Part shown: positions 27,174 through 35,255 of the stretch, piece after piece
Layout of the letters: each line of letters opens with the position of its first letter
How positions within the stretch are numbered: position 1 is the first letter of the stretch
Assembly: GCF_030268965.1 (NCBI RefSeq)
Contig: NZ_BSSE01000007.1
Coordinates: 124,001 to 188,000 of the forward strand
Direction of reading: 5' to 3'
DNA from: Microtetraspora sp. NBRC 16547
GTDB lineage: Bacteria; Actinomycetota; Actinomycetes; Streptosporangiales; Streptosporangiaceae
DNA length: 64,000 nt
Made by a program: the position numbers and the translations under genes
Notes under the pieces: model-generated
What the model saw: the letters and a program-made list of their open reading frames with translations, nothing else
The model's database searches: none
What the model was told of the DNA's origin: nothing

Positions 27174-27636
27174 AGCGTGCCCTTTCTCTCCGCCGGAGCA
27201 GAGATCGCGCTCCGGCTACGCAGGGCACCATTTCGGAATCGGACAAACCAGAAGTGAACGGTGTACACCGTGCGGTGGTCGGTTGCCTGTATGGTCTAGG
27301 GCTCTGGCCGTCCAATGGGCGCATCGCCCGTTCTGATGCGGGGGTGCTGGTCACAGTGGCGGCGGGCGCGCGGGGAGGCCGGCCATGCGGGATGTCTCAC
27401 TGTGAGTTCGACCGCTCGCGTGTCTGTCTGCGGGATCCGGTGCGGGTACGGAACGGCGCGGCGGGCGTCCCTGACGAGAAACACGGGGGTAACAGAAGGT
27501 TGGATTCAGCCCACGATAAAGGGCACACCTGGAGGTGGTGTGGCGGGACTTCGGTGGTGGCGGGCGCGTAGTAGCGGCCGCATCTCCGATGCCGGGTTGG
27601 TCGCGACCAGCCCGGGCTGCAGGCGCGTGTCGGGAT
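27174..27636. other. 463-bp intergenic region upstream of the PHP gene
   Basis: No credible coding sequence. The only structured element I see is a perfect 14-bp palindrome ACGGTGT/ACACCGT at 27258-27271, about 85 bp upstream of the PHP start codon, which could be an operator. The rest shows neither repeats nor RNA-gene features. Confidence 0.5.
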
Positions 27637-28296
27637 CTACGGCTGCCAGCGGGCCGCGGTCTGGCGTCGATAGCTGCGTGCGAAACCGTGCAGCAGGATG
27701 AACCGGGGCACCGCCGGGACCTGCCGGACGACGACCTGGTAGCCCTCGGGGTCGATGCCGTCGAGCAGCCAGTGCCCCTCGATCCCGAGCCGGCGGAAGG
27801 ACTTGGGCTTGACGTTGTACGCCTGGTCCCAGGTGTGCCACTCGGCCTGCGTGATGCTCGCCGACACCACCGGCATGGCCTCGGCGACCTCGCGTTCCAG
27901 ATGGGGCACCAACACGCCTGTCAGTGCTTCCAGCGCCGCGACGAGCCGGGAGCGCGCCTCGTCGGTCGTCGTCGCCGCGTACCGCCGCCCGGCGGTCGTC
28001 AACGTCACGATCGCCGGGGCGATCCGACGGTGATCGGCGTCCAGGGAGTCGAGCAGCGGGCCCGCGGCCGGGTTGCGTCGGCGCACCAGCGGCCAGAGGC
28101 CCTCGTCCTCGCCGGTGTGGTGCGCGTGCAGGAGCCCCATCAGCCACATCACGTGCTCGCCGAGCGCGCGCCGCTGCCGGCCCTGCGGATACGGCTTGGT
28201 GGTCAGCGCCGCATGTGAGCGGTCCAGGTCGCGGCGTAGCGCGCCATGCACGATCCCCATTATTCGCGTGTCCGCCGGGGCCGAACTCGGTCCCAT
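27637..28296 (-). CDS. Hemerythrin-domain protein
   Basis: A 219-residue protein with a hemerythrin HHE-type helical bundle in its first 150 residues. Candidate di-iron ligands are HAAL, LLHAHHTGEDEGLWPLV, DADHRRIAP and PHLEREVAEAMP. Such proteins sense or store oxygen, nitric oxide or iron. The C-terminal part (EWHTWDQAYNVKPKSFRRLGIEGHWLLDG) occurs in related actinobacterial proteins. ATG 28296 is chosen because GGAGG ends four bases before it. The gene sits alone between the PHP gene and the MDMPI/TetR pair. Confidence 0.85.
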   Translation of the reverse strand: MGPSSAPADTRIMGIVHGALRRDLDRSHAALTTKPYPQGRQRRALGEHVMWLMGLLHAHHTGEDEGLWPLVRRRNPAAGPLLDSLDADHRRIAPAIVTLTTAGRRYAATTTDEARSRLVAALEALTGVLVPHLEREVAEAMPVVSASITQAEWHTWDQAYNVKPKSFRRLGIEGHWLLDGIDPEGYQVVVRQVPAVPRFILLHGFARSYRRQTAARWQP

Positions 28297-28401
28297 CTCG
28301 CCTCCCACTGGCGTTTCCGAAGAGGGTGAACGGCATTGGTGTCACTGCAAGCGTCGAAATCCGGTGCCGGCGGCGCCGTTCAGGAGCGGGTCTCCGGATC
28401 C

Positions 28402-29154
28402 TCAGAAGGGAACCGGTTGGGCGAGCAGTCCCGTGCCACCGTCGCGGCCTGAGAGGATCCGGCAGAACTCGACGGCGTCGAGCGTGATCTCCTCACCGTC
28501 GTCGCCGACGACGAAGGTGCCTCCCGCCGGTCCCTCCAGGTGGAGCCGGAAGGGTCTGCCGTGGCGCCGGGCCCACTCGGCGACGACGTCGGCCACGATC
28601 CGGCCGTCGTGGCCGGCGGTCAGCCTCAAGGGACGGCCGGTCGCACGGCTGAGGTCGACGCGGTGCATCCAGGTGTCGCGGGTGTAGATGACGTCGTACA
28701 GGTAGCCGATCGTCCAGGGCTCCATGACGCCGCCGACGTCGGTCTTGATCGGCATCCGGCGCAGCGGCGCGGGCATCCTGCGCCGGGCACGGGCGGCACG
28801 GGGCGCGACGGCGGTGAGCCGTTCGACGAGCTGGGACGTGCTCAGGTGGGCTCGCTCGGCGACCTGGACCTGAGTCATGCCGTCGACGAGGGGACGGTCG
28901 CCCGCGGCCTTGCTGCCGGCTCGAAGCTGGTGGACCAATTGGCGCGGCGAGGCGGTGAACTCCATCATGCCCACGACGTGCGCGACCAGCGCCCGCACGT
29001 CCCAGGCCGGGCAGTCGGTCTGCCGAGTCCAGTCTTCGGCATCGAATGATCGGACCAGATCGACGAAGCGCGCGTTCTCGGCCGCCGCCAGCACCGCGGC
29101 CTCCCGGCGATCGAGTGTGGGTAGCGATTCCATCGCCGTCGAGGTGTCGGGCAT
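28402..29154 (-). CDS. Maleylpyruvate isomerase-family (MDMPI/DinB) mycothiol-dependent protein
   Basis: A 250-residue member of the mycothiol-dependent maleylpyruvate isomerase/DinB-like family. The N-terminal four-helix bundle has the metal histidine region CPAWDVRALVAHVVGMMEF and a second histidine in DTWMHRVDLSRATG. The C-terminal part is the MDMPI_C-like sandwich. These enzymes use mycothiol, consistent with an actinobacterium. The ATG overlaps the upstream TetR stop by one base (TGATG), so it is cotranslated with and probably controlled by that repressor. Confidence 0.82.
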   Translation of the reverse strand: MPDTSTAMESLPTLDRREAAVLAAAENARFVDLVRSFDAEDWTRQTDCPAWDVRALVAHVVGMMEFTASPRQLVHQLRAGSKAAGDRPLVDGMTQVQVAERAHLSTSQLVERLTAVAPRAARARRRMPAPLRRMPIKTDVGGVMEPWTIGYLYDVIYTRDTWMHRVDLSRATGRPLRLTAGHDGRIVADVVAEWARRHGRPFRLHLEGPAGGTFVVGDDGEEITLDAVEFCRILSGRDGGTGLLAQPVPF

Positions 29155-29759
29155 CAGCCGAGCCTCCCTTGCGTGCGGTTGCTCATGTGGGCGAAGAACA
29201 TCTCCATGGCCTCGTCGACCAGCTTGAGCCAGCGATCGCCGCCCGGGTCGTTGGAGATCTGCTGGTCGGCCAGGCCGGTGGTGAGCGCGGTGACCATGTC
29301 CAGCGCCTCGGGTGCGGCGATGCCGATCTTCGCCAGGTGCGAGCCCATCGTCCGCAGCGCCTGAACCGCCAGCGCGTAGGACTCGGCGGACGGCTCGAAC
29401 CCGGGAATCGTGCGCTGGAACATCAACTGGTAGCGCGCCGGATCCTCGACGCAGAACTCGACGAACATCCGGCTGCCGGTCTTGAGGTCGCGCAGTGCGT
29501 CACCCGTCAGCGCGAGGCGGGTCACGCGATCCAGGAACTCGCGGCAGCCCTGCGCGTACATGGCGTCGTAGACGGCGTTCTTGGAGTCGAAGTAGGAGTA
29601 CATCGACGGAGGGCGCATCCCCACCCTGTGGGCCACATCCCGCAGCGTCAGCCCGGCCAGCCCAGCGGCGCGCGCGATGTCCCAAGCCGCTTCGAGAATC
29701 TCGGCCTTCGTCCTCTCGTGACGTTCGGCTCTCCTATCTCGAATCGGTTCTCCTAACAT
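29154..29759 (-). CDS. TetR-family repressor, probably autoregulated and leaderless
   Basis: A 201-residue TetR regulator. The N-terminal HTH (about residues 15-60) reads TKAEILEAAWDIARAAGLAGLTLRDVAHRVGMRPPSMYSYFDSK; the C-terminal ligand domain is of the TetR_C_25 type (AVYDAMYAQGCREFLDRV). The start is ATG 29759, which lies inside the palindrome TCCTAA-CATGA-TTAGGA (29751-29767). A TTGACC hexamer lies 36 bp upstream of the A of the ATG, so the transcript is probably leaderless and self-repressed. It is cotranslated with the MDMPI gene. Confidence 0.9.
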   Translation of the reverse strand: MLGEPIRDRRAERHERTKAEILEAAWDIARAAGLAGLTLRDVAHRVGMRPPSMYSYFDSKNAVYDAMYAQGCREFLDRVTRLALTGDALRDLKTGSRMFVEFCVEDPARYQLMFQRTIPGFEPSAESYALAVQALRTMGSHLAKIGIAAPEALDMVTALTTGLADQQISNDPGGDRWLKLVDEAMEMFFAHMSNRTQGRLG

Positions 29760-29767
29760 GATTAGGA
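29751..29767 (-). promoter_or_regulatory. TetR operator palindrome overlapping the start codon
   Basis: Six-base arms TCCTAA (29751-29756) and TTAGGA (29762-29767) flank a 5-bp centre that contains the start codon of the TetR gene. Operators overlapping the start of a leaderless repressor gene are typical of autoregulation. A TTGACC -35-like hexamer lies at 29790-29795 on the same strand. Confidence 0.65.
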
Positions 29768-29844
29768 CGATCGCACAGAGTTCAGAAACGGTCAAGAGGT
29801 GCGGTCCTGGCGGGCCTCGGAAGGTGGTCGTAAATCCGGTCGGT

Positions 29845-29989
29845 TCAGTGCGGACGGCGGATCATCGCCCACGTGCGCGGACCGCCGCCGGGCAGCTCGA
29901 CCTCGGCGGTGACCTCGAACCCCAGCCGCCCGTAGAACCGTACGTTCGCCTCGGTGGACGTCTCCAAGAACGCCGGGACTGCGGCCGCG
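29845..29989 (-). pseudogene. C-terminal remnant of a GNAT acetyltransferase
   Basis: Reading toward lower coordinates, about 47 codons ending at TGA 29845-29847 encode FLETSTEANVRFYGRLGFEVTAEVELPGGG, then RTWAMIRRPH. This is the classic C-terminal end of GNAT acetyltransferases (acetyl-CoA strand plus N-xxFYxRLGF). The N-terminal two thirds are missing. Upstream sequence runs directly into the end of the MFS transporter gene in a different frame, so a deletion has fused the two loci. Confidence 0.75.
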
Positions 29990-31231
29990 TCACCGTGGGG
30001 TGTCGCCGGCGGGAAGTGGCGGGGCGTGCCGGACGGCCGTGCTCGCCGTCGCGGCCAGCGCGGTCACCAGCATGCCGGCGCCGAGGACGAGCATGGTGAC
30101 GCGAGGTGTGACCACGGTGAGGAGATGGCCCGCCGCCAGGGAGCCCACCGGTATGACACCCCAGCTCAATGTCATGCCCGCGCTGCTGACCCGCCCCAGC
30201 ATCCCGTTCGGCACCAGTGTCATCTGGTACGTGCCGATCACGATGTTCCACATCGGGCCGACGAAGGAGGTCCCCGCGGCGATCAAACCGGCTACCAGCG
30301 GGTGAGGGGCGACCGCGATCAGCGGGAGCAGCACAGCCCAGACCCAGTTGACGCCGATGATCACGGTTCTGGGGCTGAACCGGCGGTGCAGACGGCCGGC
30401 GACGACCGCGCCGAGCAGCCCGCCCCCGCCGTAGACGCCCATCATCACACCCGTCTCGGCCGAGGAGGCGCCCAGCTCCTCTGCGAGCACGACGAGCACG
30501 AGGGCGAGCCCGGCGAAGATCATGTTGCTCGCCGCGACCAGGAGTACGGCGGCGCGGATCAGCGGGTGCCCCCAGAGCCACCGCAGGCCCGCCGTGGTGT
30601 CGTGCCAGAATGATCCGGGCCGCTCCGCGCGCTCGCCTCGCAGGTCGGACCGAACGAACAGCAGGGCGAACGCGGCGACCAGATAGGAAAGGGCGCTCGC
30701 CAGGAACGGGACGGCCTGGCCGACGCCAAACAGAGCGCCGCCGACGGGAGGGCCGGCGAGACCGGCGCCGCGGGTCTTGGCCTCGTTCTGCGCGATCGCG
30801 GCGGGCAGGAGCACGGCGGGCACGATTTGCGGCAGGGCGGCTTCCTCGGCGAGGCCGTAGAAGACGAAGCAGACGCCCTGGACGAACGCGGCGATCACCA
30901 GATGGGGCAGCGTGAGGACGCCGAGCCACCACGCGACGCAGATGCTCGCGAGAGCGGCCCCCGCGCTGAGCTGGCCGGCCAGCATGACGCGGCGGCGGTC
31001 CCAGCGATCGACCAGCGTGCCGGCGAGGAGGTTCGCCACCAGGTAGGGGAGGGAGGCCGCGGCGGCCACGACGCCGGCGTCGGCCGCGGACCCCGTGATC
31101 GAGAGCACGAGCAGCGGCATGGCCATCGCGCTGACCCGGGAACCCAGGGTGGACACGATCTGGCCGCTCCAGATGACGAGGAAGTCGCGGTTGCGCCACA
31201 GGGAGGGCCTGCGGCCCACGGTGGTGGTCAT
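29990..31231 (-). CDS. MFS transporter (drug-efflux type)
   Basis: A 413-residue major facilitator with about twelve helices, of the enterobactin/macrolide-efflux-like group common in actinobacteria. FLVIWSGQIVSTLGSRVSAMAMPLLVL is helix 1; the motif A-like LVDRWDRRRVMLAG links helices 2 and 3. The ATG overlaps the stop of the ArsR-type regulator (ATGA). It is therefore probably a regulator-controlled efflux pump. The C-terminus ends at GDTPR, at the point where GNAT remnant sequence begins. Confidence 0.9.
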   Translation of the reverse strand: MTTTVGRRPSLWRNRDFLVIWSGQIVSTLGSRVSAMAMPLLVLSITGSAADAGVVAAAASLPYLVANLLAGTLVDRWDRRRVMLAGQLSAGAALASICVAWWLGVLTLPHLVIAAFVQGVCFVFYGLAEEAALPQIVPAVLLPAAIAQNEAKTRGAGLAGPPVGGALFGVGQAVPFLASALSYLVAAFALLFVRSDLRGERAERPGSFWHDTTAGLRWLWGHPLIRAAVLLVAASNMIFAGLALVLVVLAEELGASSAETGVMMGVYGGGGLLGAVVAGRLHRRFSPRTVIIGVNWVWAVLLPLIAVAPHPLVAGLIAAGTSFVGPMWNIVIGTYQMTLVPNGMLGRVSSAGMTLSWGVIPVGSLAAGHLLTVVTPRVTMLVLGAGMLVTALAATASTAVRHAPPLPAGDTPR

Positions 31232-31803
31232 CGTGCCTCGCTGCTTCGGGGGGTGGGGAAGGCATGGAAGATCACCGTGATGTGCCGGGCCCCATCGGGC
31301 GCCTGGTCCGGTTCGCGCCGCCACCGGGTGAGCAGCGCAACGTACTCCTCGGTGAAGGCGGCCAGTTCCGCGGCCGTCAGGGTGGTGCCGCCGATCGAGC
31401 TGAGTGCCGCGTCGCCGAACGGGCCGAAGTCGTCCTCGTTCGCGAGGAACGCCGCCAGTTCCCGTTCGCCGTGTTCCTGCCACTGCCGGTCGATCTCGGT
31501 CGCTGCGGCCTCGGCCTCGGCGTTCACCGCGCGGCTCGGCAGCCGCAGGTCCAGTGGGATGGCGCGCCAGAATTTCCGCCGCCCGGCCGAACGATCGACG
31601 TCCACCTCGATGAAGCCGAACCGGGAGAGCTGGCGCAGGTGGTAGCTCGTGGCGCCGCGATCCTCATCGAACTCGGCGGCGAGGGTCGCGGAGGTCGCCG
31701 GGCCGTATCGCTGCAGGTGGGTGAGCAGGCGCTGGCGCAGCGGATGTGCCAGCGCCTTCAACGCCTCCGGATCGGACAACTGTCTCCGCTGGATCTCCGT
31801 CAT
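31228..31803 (-). CDS. ArsR/winged-helix regulator of the MFS pump
   Basis: A 191-residue winged-helix protein. The HTH_20/ArsR-like DNA-binding domain (about 12-80) reads ALKALAHPLRQRLLTHLQRYGPATSATLAAEF, then ATSYHLRQLSRFGFIEVD. The C-terminal half is helical. It lacks the cysteine metal site of ArsR/SmtB, so the ligand is probably organic. It overlaps the MFS gene (ATGA). A perfect 11-bp inverted repeat starts at its ATG and extends upstream, fitting autoregulation. ATG 31803 sits at the edge of that repeat, suggesting a short or absent leader. Confidence 0.9.
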   Translation of the reverse strand: MTEIQRRQLSDPEALKALAHPLRQRLLTHLQRYGPATSATLAAEFDEDRGATSYHLRQLSRFGFIEVDVDRSAGRRKFWRAIPLDLRLPSRAVNAEAEAAATEIDRQWQEHGERELAAFLANEDDFGPFGDAALSSIGGTTLTAAELAAFTEEYVALLTRWRREPDQAPDGARHITVIFHAFPTPRSSEAR

Positions 31804-31841
31804 GTTGAGAAGATATCAATGCAAAGATTCCTTCTCAACAT
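31802..31841 (-). promoter_or_regulatory. Operator-like 11-bp inverted repeat upstream of the ArsR gene
   Basis: ATGTTGAGAAG (31802-31812) and CTTCTCAACAT (31831-31841) are perfect inverted copies separated by 18 bp of AT-richer DNA. The left arm includes the start codon. Placement across the expected promoter fits binding of a dimeric winged-helix repressor. Confidence 0.7.
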
Positions 31842-31946
31842 TTCTTCGCAGAGACGCCGATGCGGGCTTGTGCCGCCAAATTTCACGAAGATCCATATGA
31901 GAGGGGGGTAAGTCGGCAAAATGGCAGGTCCTGCTTGCCGCGCCGA

Positions 31947-32347
31947 TCAGTCGTCGTCGGGGCAGAGGACGTGCCGGAGATAGAAGTCCGGCTTGGCCAG
32001 GTAGCGCCGCCAGTGGTCCACCACCTGCAGGTTCTCCCACTCGGCGATGCGGATCCCGTCGTCGTCGAGCTCCAGGATCTGCGCGCCGGGGAGGCTGGCC
32101 AGGATCGGCGAGTGCGTGGCGCACACGATCTGCCCACCATCCCTGGCCACGCGGTCCATGAGGCCGATCAGCCGAAGGCACGAGGTGAACGACAGGGCGG
32201 CCTCGGGCTCGTCCATCAGATAGAGCCCCGGTCCGGCCACCATGCGGTCCAGGACCGTGAAGAAGCCCTCTCCGTGCGCACGGCCGGGAGGGTGAACGGC
32301 CATTCCTCCGGTACACGACCGGGAACGCGCAGGCGGCTGAGCAGCAC
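31947..32347 (-). pseudogene. AAA-type ATPase with internal deletion and frameshift
   Basis: GTG 32347 with a GAGGAGG site opens a frame reading VLLSRLRVPGRVPEEWPFTLPAV, the usual N-terminus of actinobacterial AAA ATPases. Conserved sequence then continues in another frame (ATG 32303 onward) as HGEGFFTVLDRM, Walker B LYLMDEPEAALS, CATHSPILASLPGA and the C-terminal end at 31947. The Walker A (P-loop) segment between these parts is missing. The two frames meet around 32270-32290 at a CCCGGCCGTG stretch that could belong to either side. It looks like a microhomology deletion that inactivated the gene. Confidence 0.78.
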
Positions 32348-32655
32348 GCGCTACCTCCTCACGGCGATGTCCCGCGGATCACACGACCATGTGGACCATG
32401 TGTGGACCATGTGACTGTGACGTCGAGGCGGCGAGGCCGTCCTCACAGGCCCACCCACAGAACGCCCGCACGACAGGTGATCGTGCGGGCTCGACCGTCT
32501 GAGAACGCATCCTCCCCGATGCCGCCGGCGCGACCAAGGATCACCAGGGATCGACCGTGTCCGCCGCACTCCAGGCCTACGCCGCCATGGCCCAGGCCGC
32601 GGACAAACCGCGTACGCGACACGAGTGGCCGGTAGCGGACGCCCCGATCATCGGC
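32348..32655. other. 308-bp intergenic region with triple GACCATGTG
   Basis: No credible gene. Three copies of GACCATGTG start at 32385, 32394 and 32405 (spacing 9 and 11 bp), upstream of the broken ATPase start. They may be a regulator-binding array or a short slippage repeat. The remaining sequence, up to the end of the hydroxylase gene, holds nothing I can assign. Confidence 0.5.
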
Positions 32656-34203
32656 TCAGCGGGCGGCTCCGAACCACCGCTCCAGCGCCGCGCGGAGCGC
32701 CGCTCGGTCCCGCGAACCGGGGTTGGGGGATACCGAGGCCCATGCGACGTAGCAGTCCGGCCGCAGCAGCAGGGCGCCGGCCGGGGAGTCATCGCACCTC
32801 GCGGTGACGGCGTCCACCCGGTCCTGCCAGCCGGACAGCTCCATGGCGAGTGACGCGTCCGTGGTCAGGTCCAGCAGCAGCGGCCGGGCGTTCTCGGTCA
32901 GCTCGGCCAGCCGGACCGGACCGTTCCCGGTGTCCAGCGAGAGGTCGGGCGCCCACCGGCCGACGAGGGGATGCGCGTCGCCGGATCCCGGGTCGTAGCG
33001 GATGTCCGCTCCCGCCATCAGGTCCGCGATGCGCTGGACGTTTCGCCGGTCGGCGAGTAACTCCGTGAACAGCTCACGCAGTGCGGTGACCTCGGTGCCG
33101 GGGGCGACCAGAGCCGACTGGGCCTGCGTCTGCATGATCACCCGCTCGGCGGCCGGCCGCCGCTCGCGTTCGTAGGTGTCCAGCAGCCCGGGCGGGGCCC
33201 AGCCGTGGATCTCGGCGGCGAGCTTCCAGCCCAGGTTGACGGTGTCCTGCAGGCCCAGGTTGAGCCCGGGCCCACCCATCGCCGAGTGCACGTGGGCGGC
33301 GTCGCCGACCAGCAGCACCCTGCCGTCGCGGAACCGGTCGGCGAGCCGGGTGTTGCCGCCGACCTGCCGGCGCACCATGTGCGGTCCCGGCCCCTCGGGC
33401 GGGTCGATCGGCAGATCCGCCCCCAGCACCCGGCGTACGCTCTGGCGCAGTTCGTCGAGGGTCAGGGGCCCGTCACCGGCCTCGCCCGGGTCCCACTCCG
33501 TCGTACTCACCAGCGGAGGGCGGGAGGGGAACGGCGCGTACACGAACAGGCCGCGTTCGGTGCGATGGTGCCTGAACGGCGGGACGAGCCCGTGTCCGGG
33601 AACGTTCAGCCCGCCGGTGACCGGATCGACCAGCGAGGACGGCACGACGGCCTGCGCGGTGCGGGAGATGGTGTTGTCCCTGGTCACGCCGGGGAAGCCG
33701 ATGCCGGCCAGCTTGCGCGTCAGGCTGCGGCCACCGTCCGCCCCGACCAGGTAGCGGGCGCGCAGCCGGTAGGAGCCGGCGGGGCCCGCGACGTCGACGG
33801 TGACCGCGTCGGTCTCCTGGGCCAGCCCGGTGAGCTCGTGCCCGCGACGGATCTCCACGCCCAGTTCGACGGCGTGCTCCTCCAGGACCTGCTCGATGCG
33901 GCGCTGCGGTACGGGCAGGCTGTAGAGCGGGTTGTCCTCCAGCGTGCTCAGGTCCAGCGGCAGCGCGCCGAACACGAAGGACGGCCCCGGCCGTGGGGGT
34001 TCAATGCTGCCGCTGAGGCGGCGGTGCAGGCCCCGGCGGTCGAGCATCCGTACCACCTGGCCGACCAGGCCGTTGGCCCGGTTCTCCTCGGTGCGCTCCG
34101 GCAGGCGTTCCAGCACGAGCGGGCGCACTCCGGCCAGGCTCAGCTCGCAGGCGAGCATCAACCCGTTCGGTCCGGCTCCGGCGATGACGACGTCGACGTA
34201 CAT
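32656..34203 (-). CDS. Aromatic/polyketide FAD hydroxylase (PgaE/RdmE-like)
   Basis: A 515-residue group A flavoprotein hydroxylase. The N-terminal GAGPNGLMLACELSLAGVRPLVLE binds FAD, the middle has YLVGADGGRSLTRKLAGI, and RVLLVGDAAHVHSAMGGPGLNLGLQDTVNLGWKLA is the second FAD motif. A thioredoxin-like C-terminal domain (about 395-515) is typical of PgaE/RdmE tetracycline-like hydroxylases. It may detoxify or tailor an aromatic compound. ATG 34203 has a GAGGAG site. The TetR gene 157 bp upstream on the same strand may regulate it. Confidence 0.9.
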   Translation of the reverse strand: MYVDVVIAGAGPNGLMLACELSLAGVRPLVLERLPERTEENRANGLVGQVVRMLDRRGLHRRLSGSIEPPRPGPSFVFGALPLDLSTLEDNPLYSLPVPQRRIEQVLEEHAVELGVEIRRGHELTGLAQETDAVTVDVAGPAGSYRLRARYLVGADGGRSLTRKLAGIGFPGVTRDNTISRTAQAVVPSSLVDPVTGGLNVPGHGLVPPFRHHRTERGLFVYAPFPSRPPLVSTTEWDPGEAGDGPLTLDELRQSVRRVLGADLPIDPPEGPGPHMVRRQVGGNTRLADRFRDGRVLLVGDAAHVHSAMGGPGLNLGLQDTVNLGWKLAAEIHGWAPPGLLDTYERERRPAAERVIMQTQAQSALVAPGTEVTALRELFTELLADRRNVQRIADLMAGADIRYDPGSGDAHPLVGRWAPDLSLDTGNGPVRLAELTENARPLLLDLTTDASLAMELSGWQDRVDAVTARCDDSPAGALLLRPDCYVAWASVSPNPGSRDRAALRAALERWFGAAR

Positions 34204-34359
34204 GGCAGTGCTCCTCGGACGGCGGGGAAACAGCGGAAAGCGGCCGGGCGAAGCGCATGGGCGATCGACCCGGCGGCGCGAGGGCACTCGGGTTGGTTTC
34301 TCAGACGGTGCGGGGCTCCGCGTCTTCTTTGAGGGGGCTCTGGCGGCCTTCCCGGGAGG

Positions 34360-35010
34360 TTAAGGAACCGGCAGTCCCATGGAGAGCTGGCGGAGCGCGT
34401 CACGGAGTAGTTGATTGATCGGGACGGGCGGGTCCGCGTGCAGCCACTGCTGCATGGACACCCTGATGGCGACTCCCACCGCGCCGGCCACCAGCCGCGG
34501 GTAGAGGTCGCGGTCGACGTCGGCGCCCGTGCGCTCGGCGATCGCCGCGGCGAGCTCGGTCTCGGCGGCGGTGGCGGCCTGGAGGAACGCGCCCGTCAGC
34601 GCCGGATCGGTCGTCATCAAGCGGACCCCGTCGAGCCACTGCCGGTCGGGCGTGTCCTGGCCCCCGGCACCCTCGGCGCCCTGTCCCTCGGCGCCCTGTC
34701 TCAGCGTGAACCGGGCCATCACCGCGTGGGCGATGGCCTCCCACAGCGGTTCCGAAGCCGGACGAGCGCGCAGTTCATCGGCGATCAGCCGGGCCCGGTC
34801 GAGATGCCGGGCGGCGATCGCTTCGCCCTTGCTGGAGAAGTAGTTGTTGAAAGTGCGTGGGGAGACGCCGGCCTCGGCCGCGATGTCCTCCACACGGACG
34901 TTGTCCAGCCCGCGCTCCACGGCGAGGCGAATCGCGGCCCAGCTCAGCGCGATGCGGGTCTCCTGCTTCTTGCGCTCGCGCAGCCCCAGGCGCTCACCTT
35001 CTGTGCCCAT
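34360..35010 (-). CDS. TetR-family regulator upstream of the FAD hydroxylase
   Basis: A 216-residue TetR regulator. The HTH (about 14-58) reads KKQETRIALSWAAIRLAVERGLDNVRVEDIAAEAGVSPRTFNNYFSSKGE. The C-terminal ligand domain includes a short low-complexity stretch of GAEGQGAEGAGG. ATG 35010 lies one base after the expected start of transcription, so it is probably leaderless. The operator palindrome at 35031-35045 overlaps its promoter. It precedes the hydroxylase by 157 bp and is the likely regulator of that gene. Confidence 0.9.
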   Translation of the reverse strand: MGTEGERLGLRERKKQETRIALSWAAIRLAVERGLDNVRVEDIAAEAGVSPRTFNNYFSSKGEAIAARHLDRARLIADELRARPASEPLWEAIAHAVMARFTLRQGAEGQGAEGAGGQDTPDRQWLDGVRLMTTDPALTGAFLQAATAAETELAAAIAERTGADVDRDLYPRLVAGAVGVAIRVSMQQWLHADPPVPINQLLRDALRQLSMGLPVP

Positions 35011-35017
35011 GATCAAG

Positions 35018-35045
35018 ACTCTAGCAGTTCTTGCGTGTTCCGCAA
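35018..35045 (-). promoter_or_regulatory. Leaderless promoter with TetR operator
   Basis: On the minus strand TTGCGG (35040-35045) and TAGAGT (35018-35023) are separated by 16 bp and place the transcript start at the TetR ATG. The palindrome TTGCG-N5-CGCAA (35031-35045) covers the -35 element. A related TTGCGCAA lies further upstream at 35099-35106. Confidence 0.65.
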
Positions 35046-35255
35046 ATATGCGCGTCCCGTAAATGTGCGGACTGCGCAATGAATGCTCGCCCAAAAGCTT
35101 GCGCAACAAGCGGTGCGTTTAGGGGTGCCCAACAGGCATGGTTGATCATGGTTGAGGCCCGCGTTCCGCCATCCTCGGGAAGGTGTGCCGGATCTCGGTG
35201 CACGGGCGGGCTCCCCAACTGGCCGATCAGGGGAGAGGCGCCGCCCCGCCGCCTG

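Noticed and set aside
29760-29795. TTG 29795 as the start of the TetR gene
   Set aside because: That TTG is part of a TTGACC hexamer acting as a -35-like element; the ATG at 29759 fits the family N-terminus.
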